From positions 1 to 45,134 of the forward strand of contig SYEV01000068.1 of assembly GCA_005800655.1 (NCBI GenBank): a stretch of DNA of 45,134 nucleotides. Direction: 5' to 3'. This stretch comes from Bacteroidota bacterium (GTDB lineage Bacteria; Bacteroidota; Bacteroidia; Chitinophagales; Chitinophagaceae). The position numbers and the translations under genes are program-made. Positions within the stretch are counted from its first letter, which is position 1, and each line of letters opens with the position of its first letter. Under the pieces are notes generated by a model, which saw only the letters and a list, made by a program, of their open reading frames with translations, had not been told where the DNA came from and made no database searches. Positions 1 to 9,456 of this stretch are shown here, piece by piece.

Positions 1-405
1 ATCATTAAAACGCCCGCTGGTCATGGTCAGGCCAGTGCAATAATTAAAGTAGCTCATGTCCAAGTGGAAGGAGCCGTCTTCTTTAATGTCTATCAGGTGA
101 TCTTTAATCAGATTGGCGTATTTAGGCTCGCCGTAGGGGATACCTGAATTCATTTCCCCAACTTTTAAATCTACTTCAAGAATAAAATCTCCATATTCGG
201 CATCACAAGCTAAAAATGAATTAGGTTCTCCGGTAACAGTTGTGCCCACAATCGTACCATCAACAACTTCGTATTTAGCTTTACCATTTAATTGATGAAA
301 GCCATTTAAAGTTTTTCCATCAAACAAGCTTTTCCATCCTTTATTCTGTGCACTTAAAATAAAAGTGCATAAAATAAATAAAGAAAGTAATTGTATTTTT
401 TTCAT
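1..405 (-). CDS. DUF1080 (3-keto-disaccharide hydrolase-like) N-terminus, partial; the distal part (1..~138) instead resembles a NodU/CmcH carbamoyltransferase
   Basis: Manual translation from ATG at 405: MKKIQLLSLFILCTFILSAQNKGWKSLFDGKTLNGFHQLNGKAKYEVVDGTIVGTTVTGEPNSFLACDAEYGDFILEVDLKVGEMNSGI (DUF1080-like), then PYGEPKYANLIKDHLIDIKEDGSFHLDMSYFNYCTGLTMTSGRFND (carbamoyltransferase-like). Open to the window edge. Confidence 0.75.
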   Translation of the reverse strand, partial: MKKIQLLSLFILCTFILSAQNKGWKSLFDGKTLNGFHQLNGKAKYEVVDGTIVGTTVTGEPNSFLACDAEYGDFILEVDLKVGEMNSGIPYGEPKYANLIKDHLIDIKEDGSFHLDMSYFNYCTGLTMTSGRFND

Positions 406-463
406 ATGGTTAAATTTTTATTTGAACTAATTTTGATTAATTTAATTTTTATGTGGTTATATA

Positions 464-1507
464 TTAAGGTTTATTAATTTTCATTTCATTGATCCATTGT
501 TGTATTAAGGCAACGCCTTCCTCATGTACTAAATTTCGTCCCAATTCTGGCATCCTTTCGCCCGGTGCTTTTGTTTTCATTCTGTATAATAAAATAGAAG
601 CGTTTGCGTCACCCGGAACAATGTCATATAAATTTCCACCAGATCCATTCCCAGCTGCTACCGGTGTTTTATTAATTCCTAAAGCCGTCGGATTGGTTTC
701 ATGTGCTGTTAAATAAAGTCCAGAAGTTTGCGCAGGCCCATCACTACGATGACAATGCGCGCAATTTATTTCCAAATAAGCCCTTGCGCGCGCATTTAGA
801 TCACCTGTACTTGGATCGTTCCATACTGCTGCTTTTGGCAGGTTGCCATCAGGTACTGATTTTAATAGGTCATGCTTCTTCCAGTAAGCTATTTGATTTT
901 GCTTCCCATTACTATATTTAAAATCACCATTCATTTGCGCTACCGAAGGTCCAATGGGCATCATTTTATCATTACTATTATGACAACCCTTACACTGGTT
1001 TTGATTCGGCACTACATACCTCACCTGTTGCGCAATTCCTTGTGGATTGATAAATTTAACTTGCTTCTGATCACCTGCAATTTCTAAAACAGCATCGGAC
1101 TGATCCTCATTCCAAACATAGGTCATCGCTTTCCAGCCATCTGACTCGTGGATAAGCAATCTAGTTTCCATCACATCAATATCCTTACCTAAATTTCTTT
1201 GATCTGCTGAATAATAAAAACTCTTAACAATTAAGGTGCCTGTTGGAAAATCAAGTACTCCTTGTGCTTTATAATACACTTTTGCCCCTTTTGGGAATCT
1301 AATCAACCTTGATTTTTCTGCGTAATCAGTATAAAGTGGGGTGTTCAATGTATATGGAACCAAATCCTTTTTTGGAATTAGCTGCGACATCTTTCCTTCA
1401 AAAATTCCCCATTCAGATAAATTTTCTGGGTAAGTGGGTTTGTTGGTTTTGAATGATGAATTGATCAAGATGACAAACAACAGTCCTATACTTAAAATCC
1501 TTACCAT
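464..1507 (-). CDS. TIGR03806-like (SO_2930/HNE_0200 family) secreted protein with two heme c motifs
   Basis: 347 aa, signal peptide, two CxxCH motifs (CKGCH, CAHCH); directly downstream of a TIGR03805-like beta-helix gene, the usual pairing. Confidence 0.8.
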   Translation of the reverse strand: MVRILSIGLLFVILINSSFKTNKPTYPENLSEWGIFEGKMSQLIPKKDLVPYTLNTPLYTDYAEKSRLIRFPKGAKVYYKAQGVLDFPTGTLIVKSFYYSADQRNLGKDIDVMETRLLIHESDGWKAMTYVWNEDQSDAVLEIAGDQKQVKFINPQGIAQQVRYVVPNQNQCKGCHNSNDKMMPIGPSVAQMNGDFKYSNGKQNQIAYWKKHDLLKSVPDGNLPKAAVWNDPSTGDLNARARAYLEINCAHCHRSDGPAQTSGLYLTAHETNPTALGINKTPVAAGNGSGGNLYDIVPGDANASILLYRMKTKAPGERMPELGRNLVHEEGVALIQQWINEMKINKP

Positions 1508-1510
1508 ACC

Positions 1511-2692
1511 TTATTTGTTTGTACAATTAAACATTTCGTTTGGCACAATTGCCATATCCTTAAATAAATTAGAGGCATCTAAATTTACAATAGATTGATT
1601 TGTATTATTTATAATTGAAATACAGTTCCCTGCAGTCCAATTTCCGCTTGCATCTAATAAGGCTTTATTTTTAATCCCATCATAGATGATGTGTGGTGTG
1701 TTTTCCTTAAACCTTTTTGAAACAATCATACCTAATGGGTCTGCACTCACTGGCCTACCCACTTGACGCTCAAATTGATTATCATAAATAGATATGGCGG
1801 ACGGATATGGATCATATAATTTATCCTTTATAGGTTTACCGGTGGTGAAATAACTAATAATTCCAGTACTTACACTTTGATTATTGATTATTTTATTTTT
1901 AAAAATATTGATCCCTTTCGCTGCTAAAATCAAAATACCCGTACCTGTAGGAACAGATGCTACTATATTACCCTTAGGTGCAAAATTTGGGAAATTGTTA
2001 TCATGAATATAATTGTCATGCACATTTACATCACCACCTTTTTTTTGCACTAAGTCCGGTAAATCAAATACCAATAAGCCGCCTGTATTTTGGTAAGCTT
2101 CATTGTTAAACACTTCGGCATGAATCGAATTTTCAATTTCAATTCCCGCTACATTATAATATGCTTTTGAATTTTTAACAACGATATTTTTTGACTGGCC
2201 CACATAAATCCCTGCATCTGATGCCCCCATGGCTTCACATTTATCTATCATTACGCCATCACATTGAACAGGATAAAATCCATAACCGCCATTCTCCGGT
2301 CCTGGAGCTCCAGTCCACTCCGTTTTTACATCACGAAAAGTAATATTGTTGACATGCATTGTTTTAATGGCATCTCCTTTAGCATCCTGCACACTAAAAC
2401 CTTCCAACACGATATCATCACAATTACTTACCCTGATTCCTTCAGCCCCATCCGTTTGGCCTTTAAAACTAAACTTGGTTTTATTCATGCCTTTACCACG
2501 AATGGTAATTTTTTTCTTTTCTTCTAATGACAATGTATTTGTAAACTCATATACCCCTTCAGGTATTTCGATAACAGCACCTGCCTCAGCCAAAATAAGT
2601 TGTTTTTGCAATTTCTTTTGAACATCAGCTTGGGCCAATCCTTGCATTGAAAAAACGATAGTGCCAATAAAAAATAAGACGAATGATTTCAT
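1511..2692 (-). CDS. Parallel beta-helix repeat protein (TIGR03805/SO_2929-like, right-handed beta-helix)
   Basis: 393 aa, signal peptide; beta-helix-like segments such as NITFRDVKTEWTGAPGPENGGYGFYPVQCDGVMIDKCEAMGASDAGIYVGQSKNIVVKNSKAYYNVAGIEIENS. Confidence 0.8.
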   Translation of the reverse strand: MKSFVLFFIGTIVFSMQGLAQADVQKKLQKQLILAEAGAVIEIPEGVYEFTNTLSLEEKKKITIRGKGMNKTKFSFKGQTDGAEGIRVSNCDDIVLEGFSVQDAKGDAIKTMHVNNITFRDVKTEWTGAPGPENGGYGFYPVQCDGVMIDKCEAMGASDAGIYVGQSKNIVVKNSKAYYNVAGIEIENSIHAEVFNNEAYQNTGGLLVFDLPDLVQKKGGDVNVHDNYIHDNNFPNFAPKGNIVASVPTGTGILILAAKGINIFKNKIINNQSVSTGIISYFTTGKPIKDKLYDPYPSAISIYDNQFERQVGRPVSADPLGMIVSKRFKENTPHIIYDGIKNKALLDASGNWTAGNCISIINNTNQSIVNLDASNLFKDMAIVPNEMFNCTNK

Positions 2693-2717
2693 GAAAATTA
2701 TTTAAAATTTATGTTGA

Positions 2718-4433
2718 TTATCCAATTTGAATTTTATGTTTAAAAGGGGTGATACCAGTTAAATAAACGGTAGGTGCCGACATTTTTGGCAAGGCCCCTC
2801 TCAATTGATATCCGGTATGCTCAAATTTACCAGGTCCAAATTTAATGGTATCTGAACCTACTGTATAAGAACCTTGTTTTCCTTTTAATACATATGCGGT
2901 AGGATTATTGGGTATAGATTCAACGCCTTCAAATTTGCCACCATCACGTAAAATAAGCTCCATGGATACGGGCACTTTATCGGTACCTGTAATTGCTATG
3001 TCCACTTCAATTCCATTGTTCAATGGGGTGATTCTGATTGTGGTATCTAAATATTGCACATTGCTTTGCTTACGATTACTCTTAGGCATCTTTCCCAAAT
3101 CCCCATCAGGTGAAATAAACTTTGGTTCAAAGGGCTGGAAATAGGCCCCTTCTAGTTTCTTATTTAAAATAAAACTATCTCCTTCTTGTTTAATTTGTAT
3201 TGAATCAAATTGTCCTTTACCAAAAAAAGAAGTTGCAATTCGCATCGCTTGTAAAACAGCATTTCCTTTATGAAAAGTTAACCACCCTGCATTGTTTGAC
3301 AAAATAGTAGTATCCCAATTTTCTTTTCTAATTCGCACTACCCCGGAATAAGGAAATGATTTTACATAATTGGTAGGTAATGTTTTATCAGGTGGTAATT
3401 CCTTCCATTGAGATGGATCTTCTAAGTAATGATTTAAAACACCATGAATTGAATTTTTATTATCTCTTTCAACCAATCTACAAATAGCAGCCATTTCTCC
3501 ATCATTATCTAACAATGCCATATATCTTGCTGCATAATAGTATCCATCCATGTGACCAATGGTCCCTTTGTCTTGACGGTTTGATGCTTCTGTCACAACT
3601 TCACCATTTGGATGAATATAGTAACGCATCATTTTTAAATTTTTTCGAACGGGCTCAAAAAGTTCCGGCTTATTTAAACCAATCGCAATACTAATTAAAG
3701 CACGATCCACAATGGAAGAATAACCACCTGTACTCTTTTCATAAAATTGCCCATCAGGATCAGAATCAATATTTTCTCTTAACCACTGATTTGCACGATC
3801 CACATATCTTTGATCAGGCCACAATTCATATAATTTAGTCAATGCACATGAAACCACCCAACGATGATTAGGTGTATGAATCCCCCCAGTGATTAACATT
3901 TCACCTGCTTGTTTTAAAAATTTCTCAAAGGGGATTAATACTTTTTCTATACCCTTTGTATTGGATTGTTTTAATAGCTTGTATGACTGCGCCAATCGCT
4001 CCACAATAAATGCTGTATCTGGTGTTGAATGAAAATTAGTGGATAATAAATCAATGGAACCATCCGCATGTTGTAAGGATAACATTCCTTGAACAGCATC
4101 TTGTATTTCATTTAAGACAATAGGAGACTGATAATAAATTGATTCTGGAGTTGCTACAGCAGCACAAGCAATATTAAGATACCCAGAGGTACTGTGTGGA
4201 TTAGGAATTAATTCTCCATCTAAGCGAGCACCAAAATAAGGATTGAATTTATCTTTTATTTTATTTGCATTCGAACCATTTAAATAAGTATCGTTCAATT
4301 TTATTAAATCAATTAACCAGGTTGGTTTTACAATTGTATTCATTTTTTCATTCCCTGTTGGAAATGAAAATCCTGCCAAAGGAGATAAACAAAGAGCGGC
4401 TGCATTTAAGGAAACAAATTTTCGACGATTCAT
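2718..4433 (-). CDS. Uncharacterised secreted protein; probable alpha/alpha-toroid N-terminus plus beta-rich C-terminus, candidate polysaccharide lyase
   Basis: 571 aa, signal MNRRKFVSLNAAALCLSPLAGFSF; helical-repeat-like region with conserved-looking NHRWV, GGYSSIVDRAL and EASNRQDKGTIGHMDGYYYAARY; next to GH105. Confidence 0.55.
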   Translation of the reverse strand: MNRRKFVSLNAAALCLSPLAGFSFPTGNEKMNTIVKPTWLIDLIKLNDTYLNGSNANKIKDKFNPYFGARLDGELIPNPHSTSGYLNIACAAVATPESIYYQSPIVLNEIQDAVQGMLSLQHADGSIDLLSTNFHSTPDTAFIVERLAQSYKLLKQSNTKGIEKVLIPFEKFLKQAGEMLITGGIHTPNHRWVVSCALTKLYELWPDQRYVDRANQWLRENIDSDPDGQFYEKSTGGYSSIVDRALISIAIGLNKPELFEPVRKNLKMMRYYIHPNGEVVTEASNRQDKGTIGHMDGYYYAARYMALLDNDGEMAAICRLVERDNKNSIHGVLNHYLEDPSQWKELPPDKTLPTNYVKSFPYSGVVRIRKENWDTTILSNNAGWLTFHKGNAVLQAMRIATSFFGKGQFDSIQIKQEGDSFILNKKLEGAYFQPFEPKFISPDGDLGKMPKSNRKQSNVQYLDTTIRITPLNNGIEVDIAITGTDKVPVSMELILRDGGKFEGVESIPNNPTAYVLKGKQGSYTVGSDTIKFGPGKFEHTGYQLRGALPKMSAPTVYLTGITPFKHKIQIG

Positions 4434-4458
4434 TATTACATTTATTTTTTAACTTTTA

Positions 4459-5631
4459 TTATTTTCTGACTCCTTTATATTGTTCATAGGCCAATCCAAA
4501 TAGGATAAATGATCCGTATCCAAAACCAGTACCTTCGGTAATTTTTCTTGTCAAGTAATACTCCTTACTACCCACACAAGTACCCCCTGACACTTTCACC
4601 GGAATTAAATAACCATCCCCCATTGACTTTACACCCGTTGTTTTTAATGCATTGTATGCGCGATCAATGATTGGATCGTATTCAGATGCAGGTATTAACT
4701 TTAATTTTAAACCAATGGTTATTGCATATGAAAACATTGCTGTCGAAGAACTTTCATCAAAGTTTTGCGGATCATTGGGCAATGTCATTAATTGATACCA
4801 ATAGCCCGTTTCCTTATGTTGCAAAGGTGCTACATAAGAAATATAATTTTTTAAAGCGGTCTCTAATGGTTTTATGAATTTTGACTTTTTAGAAACTGTT
4901 AGTAATGCATCCGCTAATGCCATGCCTATCCAACCATTACCCCTCGCCCAAATTTGGCTGCTTCTTCTTGTCACTTTATCAGGCCATCCTAAATTACTGC
5001 AACCATCATTGTAATCTTCATTATCCGCATCCCAACCATGTACCCACAAGCCAGTTTGTTTATCAGTTAACTTTTCATTGTGTGTATTAAATTGATGCAA
5101 AAAATCATCAATATATTTTTCATCATTGGTCAATCGATACATTTCGAGCAAGTACATACTTAACATATAAACAGTATCATCCCATAATTCATTGGTTTCT
5201 GCACGATGTGAAACTCCACCATTAGCAGCGCGTGGAATTTTTAAATAATCTGCATAAATTTCATTGGATTTGTCTAGGTATTTTTTATCTCCAGTTAATC
5301 TGGCTAAAAAAGCCATACCATGTGCTGATGCAACTGCATTAGGATGTTTGCCATTGGCCACATTATAGGTTGCATCCATGGCAACTTTTACATAATTTAA
5401 ATACACCAATTTTTCAGATGTCGACTTTGAATTATATAAATGTATTAATGAATTTAAAAAAGTAGCTTGACCCCAATCCCATTTGTATTTATCTGCAGGC
5501 ATATATACTTCTCGTCCATGTTTATCAACGGCATCCACCCAAGTGGTTTGTGCAAAATTGAGCACAGGGAATAGAAACAATAGAAAAATAAATAAGGATT
5601 CTTTTAAAATAATTTTCATATTATACAACAA
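4459..5631 (-). CDS. GH105 (GH88/GH105-like) unsaturated rhamnogalacturonyl hydrolase
   Basis: 390 aa, likely start at 5619 (MKIILKES); YteR-like motifs NELWDDTVYMLSMYLLEMYRLTND and RRSSQIWARGNGWIGMALADAL. Confidence 0.85.
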   Translation of the reverse strand: MLYNMKIILKESLFIFLLFLFPVLNFAQTTWVDAVDKHGREVYMPADKYKWDWGQATFLNSLIHLYNSKSTSEKLVYLNYVKVAMDATYNVANGKHPNAVASAHGMAFLARLTGDKKYLDKSNEIYADYLKIPRAANGGVSHRAETNELWDDTVYMLSMYLLEMYRLTNDEKYIDDFLHQFNTHNEKLTDKQTGLWVHGWDADNEDYNDGCSNLGWPDKVTRRSSQIWARGNGWIGMALADALLTVSKKSKFIKPLETALKNYISYVAPLQHKETGYWYQLMTLPNDPQNFDESSSTAMFSYAITIGLKLKLIPASEYDPIIDRAYNALKTTGVKSMGDGYLIPVKVSGGTCVGSKEYYLTRKITEGTGFGYGSFILFGLAYEQYKGVRK

Positions 5632-5739
5632 TTCATAAATGGTTAATAATCAAGCAATGAGAAGCCCAAAGAGCACACTTAAAGTTAATAAGTTAGCGCA
5701 TTAATTAGCTGCCAAATTGATGAGGTGTAACGCTTATTT

Positions 5740-5755
5740 ACGAAATCGTTTTCGC
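5740..5755 (-). promoter_or_regulatory. Putative LacI-family operator upstream of the GH105 sub-operon
   Basis: Minus strand GCGAAAACGATTTCGT; shares 15 nt CGAAAACGATTTCGT with the site at 20753; about 110 bp upstream of the GH105 start. Confidence 0.55.
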
Positions 5756-5816
5756 TCTACTAATTACCACACCATTGGGCTATTCAATTTAAAGAAAATT
5801 GTAATAAAATAAGGTG

Positions 5817-5843
5817 AAATGACTCAAATTTTAAGGTCATTTT
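5817..5843 (-). terminator. Possible terminator hairpin at the 3' end of the GH95-like gene
   Basis: Inverted repeat AAATGAC...GTCATTT overlapping the stop region, followed on the minus strand by a T-rich stretch (caccttattttatt). Confidence 0.35.
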
Positions 5844-8188
5844 ACCCCCCAACTATTCATTTCATTGGGATTCAAGGCTTTGGCTTTAATTATAAATGTA
5901 GCTGGCTTTTCGCCGGTATATAAAATGGCTTCCTGTCCTTTTTTAAGCGTCAGCACCCATTTATTGCCTTTTTTAAGCAACCGAACAGATGTCGGCCCTA
6001 CTAATTTAACATCCTCTAGTAAATCTGATGAAATTATACAGGGTTCTCCAGCCAAACTTTTGATATGTATAAACTTGGTTTGACCGTTATTTCTGAGGGC
6101 ACTTACTAAAAAAGCGCCTTCGGTTCTGAGTTGATAAAAGCTCGCCTCCTTCCATTTGGTGGGCATTGCTGGAAAAATATGTATAATCCCACCCCAACTT
6201 TGAAGCATCATATCCAACATCGATCTTGAGGAAGCAATAGGTGATTCAAAAGTGGGATTTTCTCTTTCGCTATAAAATGTATTTTGTGTAACCGTCGGAA
6301 TCCTTGATGGTCCAGGTGGTATTCCAAAACGAGGTAAAATTTCCAATGACCTATTCAACCAGAATAAGGCACTATCTCCTTTTCCTAAACTTGCCCATAA
6401 ACTTGCTGCACCTGAAAATTTGTACATACAGTTATCTCCATCCAAGCTTGTAAAGTGGGTAATGGATTTTTCCATTAATGGAATACGAGTTGGCGCATTT
6501 TCCTTGGTCATATCATATAATGGGAATATGGTAAAAAGATGACTAAAATGTCGGTGTGAACTTGCTAGTGGCTTGTCCTTACCAATCATGATACCATTTT
6601 CATTGATACTGTAATCCGCCATATGCGCTATATGATCCTTCCATACAGGTAGTAAACTGTCTTTTATTTTTAATCTTTCCGCGCTCGCAATTAAAGCTTT
6701 AAATCCCCAATTGGCTAATGCAATATTTAAACTTGTTTCCTTTGCGTCACCATACTCATCTGAATAGGTATAAGGAATATGATATAATCCATCCTCCCCT
6801 TTAATCATTGTTCTTAAATACACATTAAATGCACGACGCATCAAAGGATAAATTTTTTCGCGCAACCTTGTATCATCCATCAATCTTCTATTATGTAAAT
6901 AATACATTTGCATTAACCAAGGAAGTACAATAATATTCATCCCATCCTTCACATTGTTTTTATCACTTGTTATAAATAAGGGATTATATAAATCATCATA
7001 CCCTACTGGATTTCTAATGCCTGCGCAATCATTTCTAAATTCTAAAGGAACATTGTCAATCATTTGTTGCGTATGGCGATCTAATAATTGATATAAATTA
7101 TCCTCCAATGAAGTGTGATTGGTTACCCCCATGGTGAAATAAGATAATTGCACATTCAAATTCATCCATAGTAATGGCCATGCAGTGGGCTTAAACCAAG
7201 GGCCTAACAAGTCAATCACTGGTTTCCCTGGATGGGTAGCACTTGCTAACTTATATAATTGAATCCAATAAAAACTTTCTAATCTTGCATCAGGAAAATT
7301 CACAAAACTTGCGGGATAATAAGCATGCCACCATTGACGATGTGCTGATTCAATGTTTTTTAAAGATTTATTTTTTGCTGCTTGAATAGTAGCCACCGCA
7401 TCCTTAGCCGAGCCTGACATTGATTTACGATACTTTCCCCATCTATTCGCCACAGTCAATAATACAGTACGTTCCCCTTTATTATTTTTTTGTTCCTGCC
7501 ATGCAGTTGCATAATCATCTCCCATTAATAAGGGCTGCGTTACCACCTCAATATCACCTTCCTTACGCGTTATAAAATTTGGATTTTGTTGATACGCCAC
7601 ATTTAACTCTAAACCCATGGCGCGCTTTGCAATATATCTTGCGCTTTGTGCTAGTTGCGGACGAAATGAAAATTTAGCCGCTGCTTCGTTTCCAGTTGTT
7701 TTTAAATTTACAATAATTAACTCCTCACTAGAAGGAGCAAAACATCTAAAACTTAAAGTTCCTTTTGTTGTAGTAATTTCCCCTATAATTTCAGCATTCC
7801 ATAAATCAGTTCTAATATTCACATTAGTTGCAACGCCCACCGTAGTCAATAATAATTGACCAATGGGTAAGCGACTAGTTTCATAAGCACTAGGAGAAGC
7901 CGTTCGATGATCATACACATCAGTGCGTCCTATTTCAAACCTTAGGGTATTAGGTAATTGATCATCCTTAAATAAAATAGTACCTAACAATCCATTGCCC
8001 ACATAAGCACCAGCGAAATAATCCTTGGGTATACTATTCCATAATAAATCATGTTGTTTTAAATGCGACGCCCAATTTACGTCCAATTGCAACATTGATT
8101 TTGAAATTGGCTTTTGTGCATGCCCAGTAATGTTGAAAAAACAAAATAGTAAAATGAATAATGAAGAATTGAATGAATATCGTAGCAT
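5837..8188 (-). CDS. GH95-like glycoside hydrolase (alpha-L-fucosidase/galactosidase type)
   Basis: 783 aa, signal peptide; HRHFSHLFTIFPLYDMT motif typical of GH95 and WNSIPKDYFAGAYVGNGLLGTILFKD N-terminal region. Confidence 0.7.
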   Translation of the reverse strand: MLRYSFNSSLFILLFCFFNITGHAQKPISKSMLQLDVNWASHLKQHDLLWNSIPKDYFAGAYVGNGLLGTILFKDDQLPNTLRFEIGRTDVYDHRTASPSAYETSRLPIGQLLLTTVGVATNVNIRTDLWNAEIIGEITTTKGTLSFRCFAPSSEELIIVNLKTTGNEAAAKFSFRPQLAQSARYIAKRAMGLELNVAYQQNPNFITRKEGDIEVVTQPLLMGDDYATAWQEQKNNKGERTVLLTVANRWGKYRKSMSGSAKDAVATIQAAKNKSLKNIESAHRQWWHAYYPASFVNFPDARLESFYWIQLYKLASATHPGKPVIDLLGPWFKPTAWPLLWMNLNVQLSYFTMGVTNHTSLEDNLYQLLDRHTQQMIDNVPLEFRNDCAGIRNPVGYDDLYNPLFITSDKNNVKDGMNIIVLPWLMQMYYLHNRRLMDDTRLREKIYPLMRRAFNVYLRTMIKGEDGLYHIPYTYSDEYGDAKETSLNIALANWGFKALIASAERLKIKDSLLPVWKDHIAHMADYSINENGIMIGKDKPLASSHRHFSHLFTIFPLYDMTKENAPTRIPLMEKSITHFTSLDGDNCMYKFSGAASLWASLGKGDSALFWLNRSLEILPRFGIPPGPSRIPTVTQNTFYSERENPTFESPIASSRSMLDMMLQSWGGIIHIFPAMPTKWKEASFYQLRTEGAFLVSALRNNGQTKFIHIKSLAGEPCIISSDLLEDVKLVGPTSVRLLKKGNKWVLTLKKGQEAILYTGEKPATFIIKAKALNPNEMNSWGVK

Positions 8189-8195
8189 TTAGGTT

Positions 8196-9443
8196 TTACT
8201 TTAATTCTCTTTGTGCAAATGTTAAAAATAAATTCCAATCATAAGGTAATATATCATGCTTACCATCTCTGATGTGTTGTGATACGCGACCTTGAATGGG
8301 TTCTTGGATTTTTGGCGCTTGATACGACCATTTTGGATAACCATATAAAGCATATACTTCCGTAGTCAAATAGGCTGACAAATACTCATGCGAAGGATCA
8401 GCCCACTGATCTTCAGAAGCGCTACTAATATAAATAGGCCTTGGTGCTACCATCGCAACCACCATATGTTGATCAAATGGTAAATTCGCATCCTGATTGA
8501 GGTACTTTTTAAAATTGCCTGCTGTCCATCTTGGAAATCTTTTAATGACAGCGCTCAAGGTTTCTCCTTTTTTATTTTTTGAAATAGATACCCCCATTGC
8601 ACCTGAGCCACTGGAGATGACCCCAGCGAAGCGTTGATCCTTTGCACCAGCCCATATAGCAGCCTTACCTAGCCGGGAATGTCCCAATACAATAACACGT
8701 TTTGCATCCACCTGTTTATCGGATTGTAAATAATCCATCGCTTTAGATAATCCCCATGCCCATGCCGCTAATCCTCCCCACTCATTTGGTAATGGCTTCA
8801 CTTGATTGGGTTTGTAAAACAATGGGTAGATGCCAGTAGTGAATTCTTCCTTATCGGGTGCCACTTCCCAATAATACATGGTTGCTACACCACAGCCCGC
8901 ATTGATGATGGTTGCCACTGGCCAATTCAATGAATCCCTTCCGCTTTGTTTGTTATTCCCGTTCAATACAGGACTTGACTGAATCATTGGATCCGGATAA
9001 ATAGTTTCATTCCCATTAAAATTATATCCCAAAAATGTAGGAAATTTTTTTAAGCCTTTGGGTAAATACAATAATAATGCAACTGACACCATTTTGTTTT
9101 CCGCATTAGTAAAAGTGATTTTTATTTGCTTTCGAATTGCTTTTCCTCCAAGGGCATTATCATCTTGTTCAATTACCTTGCTAGACATATTAACATTACC
9201 AACAGGCACAAAACCATAAATTTCATTTTCAAGTAATTGTTCCAACTCTGGTCGTCTTATTTTTTCCCACTCTTTTTTTGTTTTGATAACACTGCCGTTA
9301 CTTGACATTAACAAGGCAGGAATACTTTTTGGGAACAAGCTATCATTTTGAGCTGCCAAAGTATTATAATGCTGAGAATAACTTTTAATGCTAAATGGAA
9401 TAAAAGAAATGACTACAACAAGGATTGAAAAATATTTCTTCAT
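8196..9443 (-). CDS. CE15-like carbohydrate esterase (glucuronoyl esterase-like alpha/beta hydrolase)
   Basis: 415 aa, signal peptide; nucleophile motif GHSRLGKAAIWAGAKDQRFAGVISSGSGAMG; C-terminal His-containing HIRDGKHDILPYDW. Confidence 0.75.
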   Translation of the reverse strand: MKKYFSILVVVISFIPFSIKSYSQHYNTLAAQNDSLFPKSIPALLMSSNGSVIKTKKEWEKIRRPELEQLLENEIYGFVPVGNVNMSSKVIEQDDNALGGKAIRKQIKITFTNAENKMVSVALLLYLPKGLKKFPTFLGYNFNGNETIYPDPMIQSSPVLNGNNKQSGRDSLNWPVATIINAGCGVATMYYWEVAPDKEEFTTGIYPLFYKPNQVKPLPNEWGGLAAWAWGLSKAMDYLQSDKQVDAKRVIVLGHSRLGKAAIWAGAKDQRFAGVISSGSGAMGVSISKNKKGETLSAVIKRFPRWTAGNFKKYLNQDANLPFDQHMVVAMVAPRPIYISSASEDQWADPSHEYLSAYLTTEVYALYGYPKWSYQAPKIQEPIQGRVSQHIRDGKHDILPYDWNLFLTFAQRELK

Positions 9444-9456
9444 ACAGTTATATTGA

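Noticed and set aside
489-1087. Plus-strand ORFs inside 464-1507 and other 60-100 aa ORFs across the window
   Set aside because: They lie antisense or out of frame within well-supported genes and show no domain-like content.
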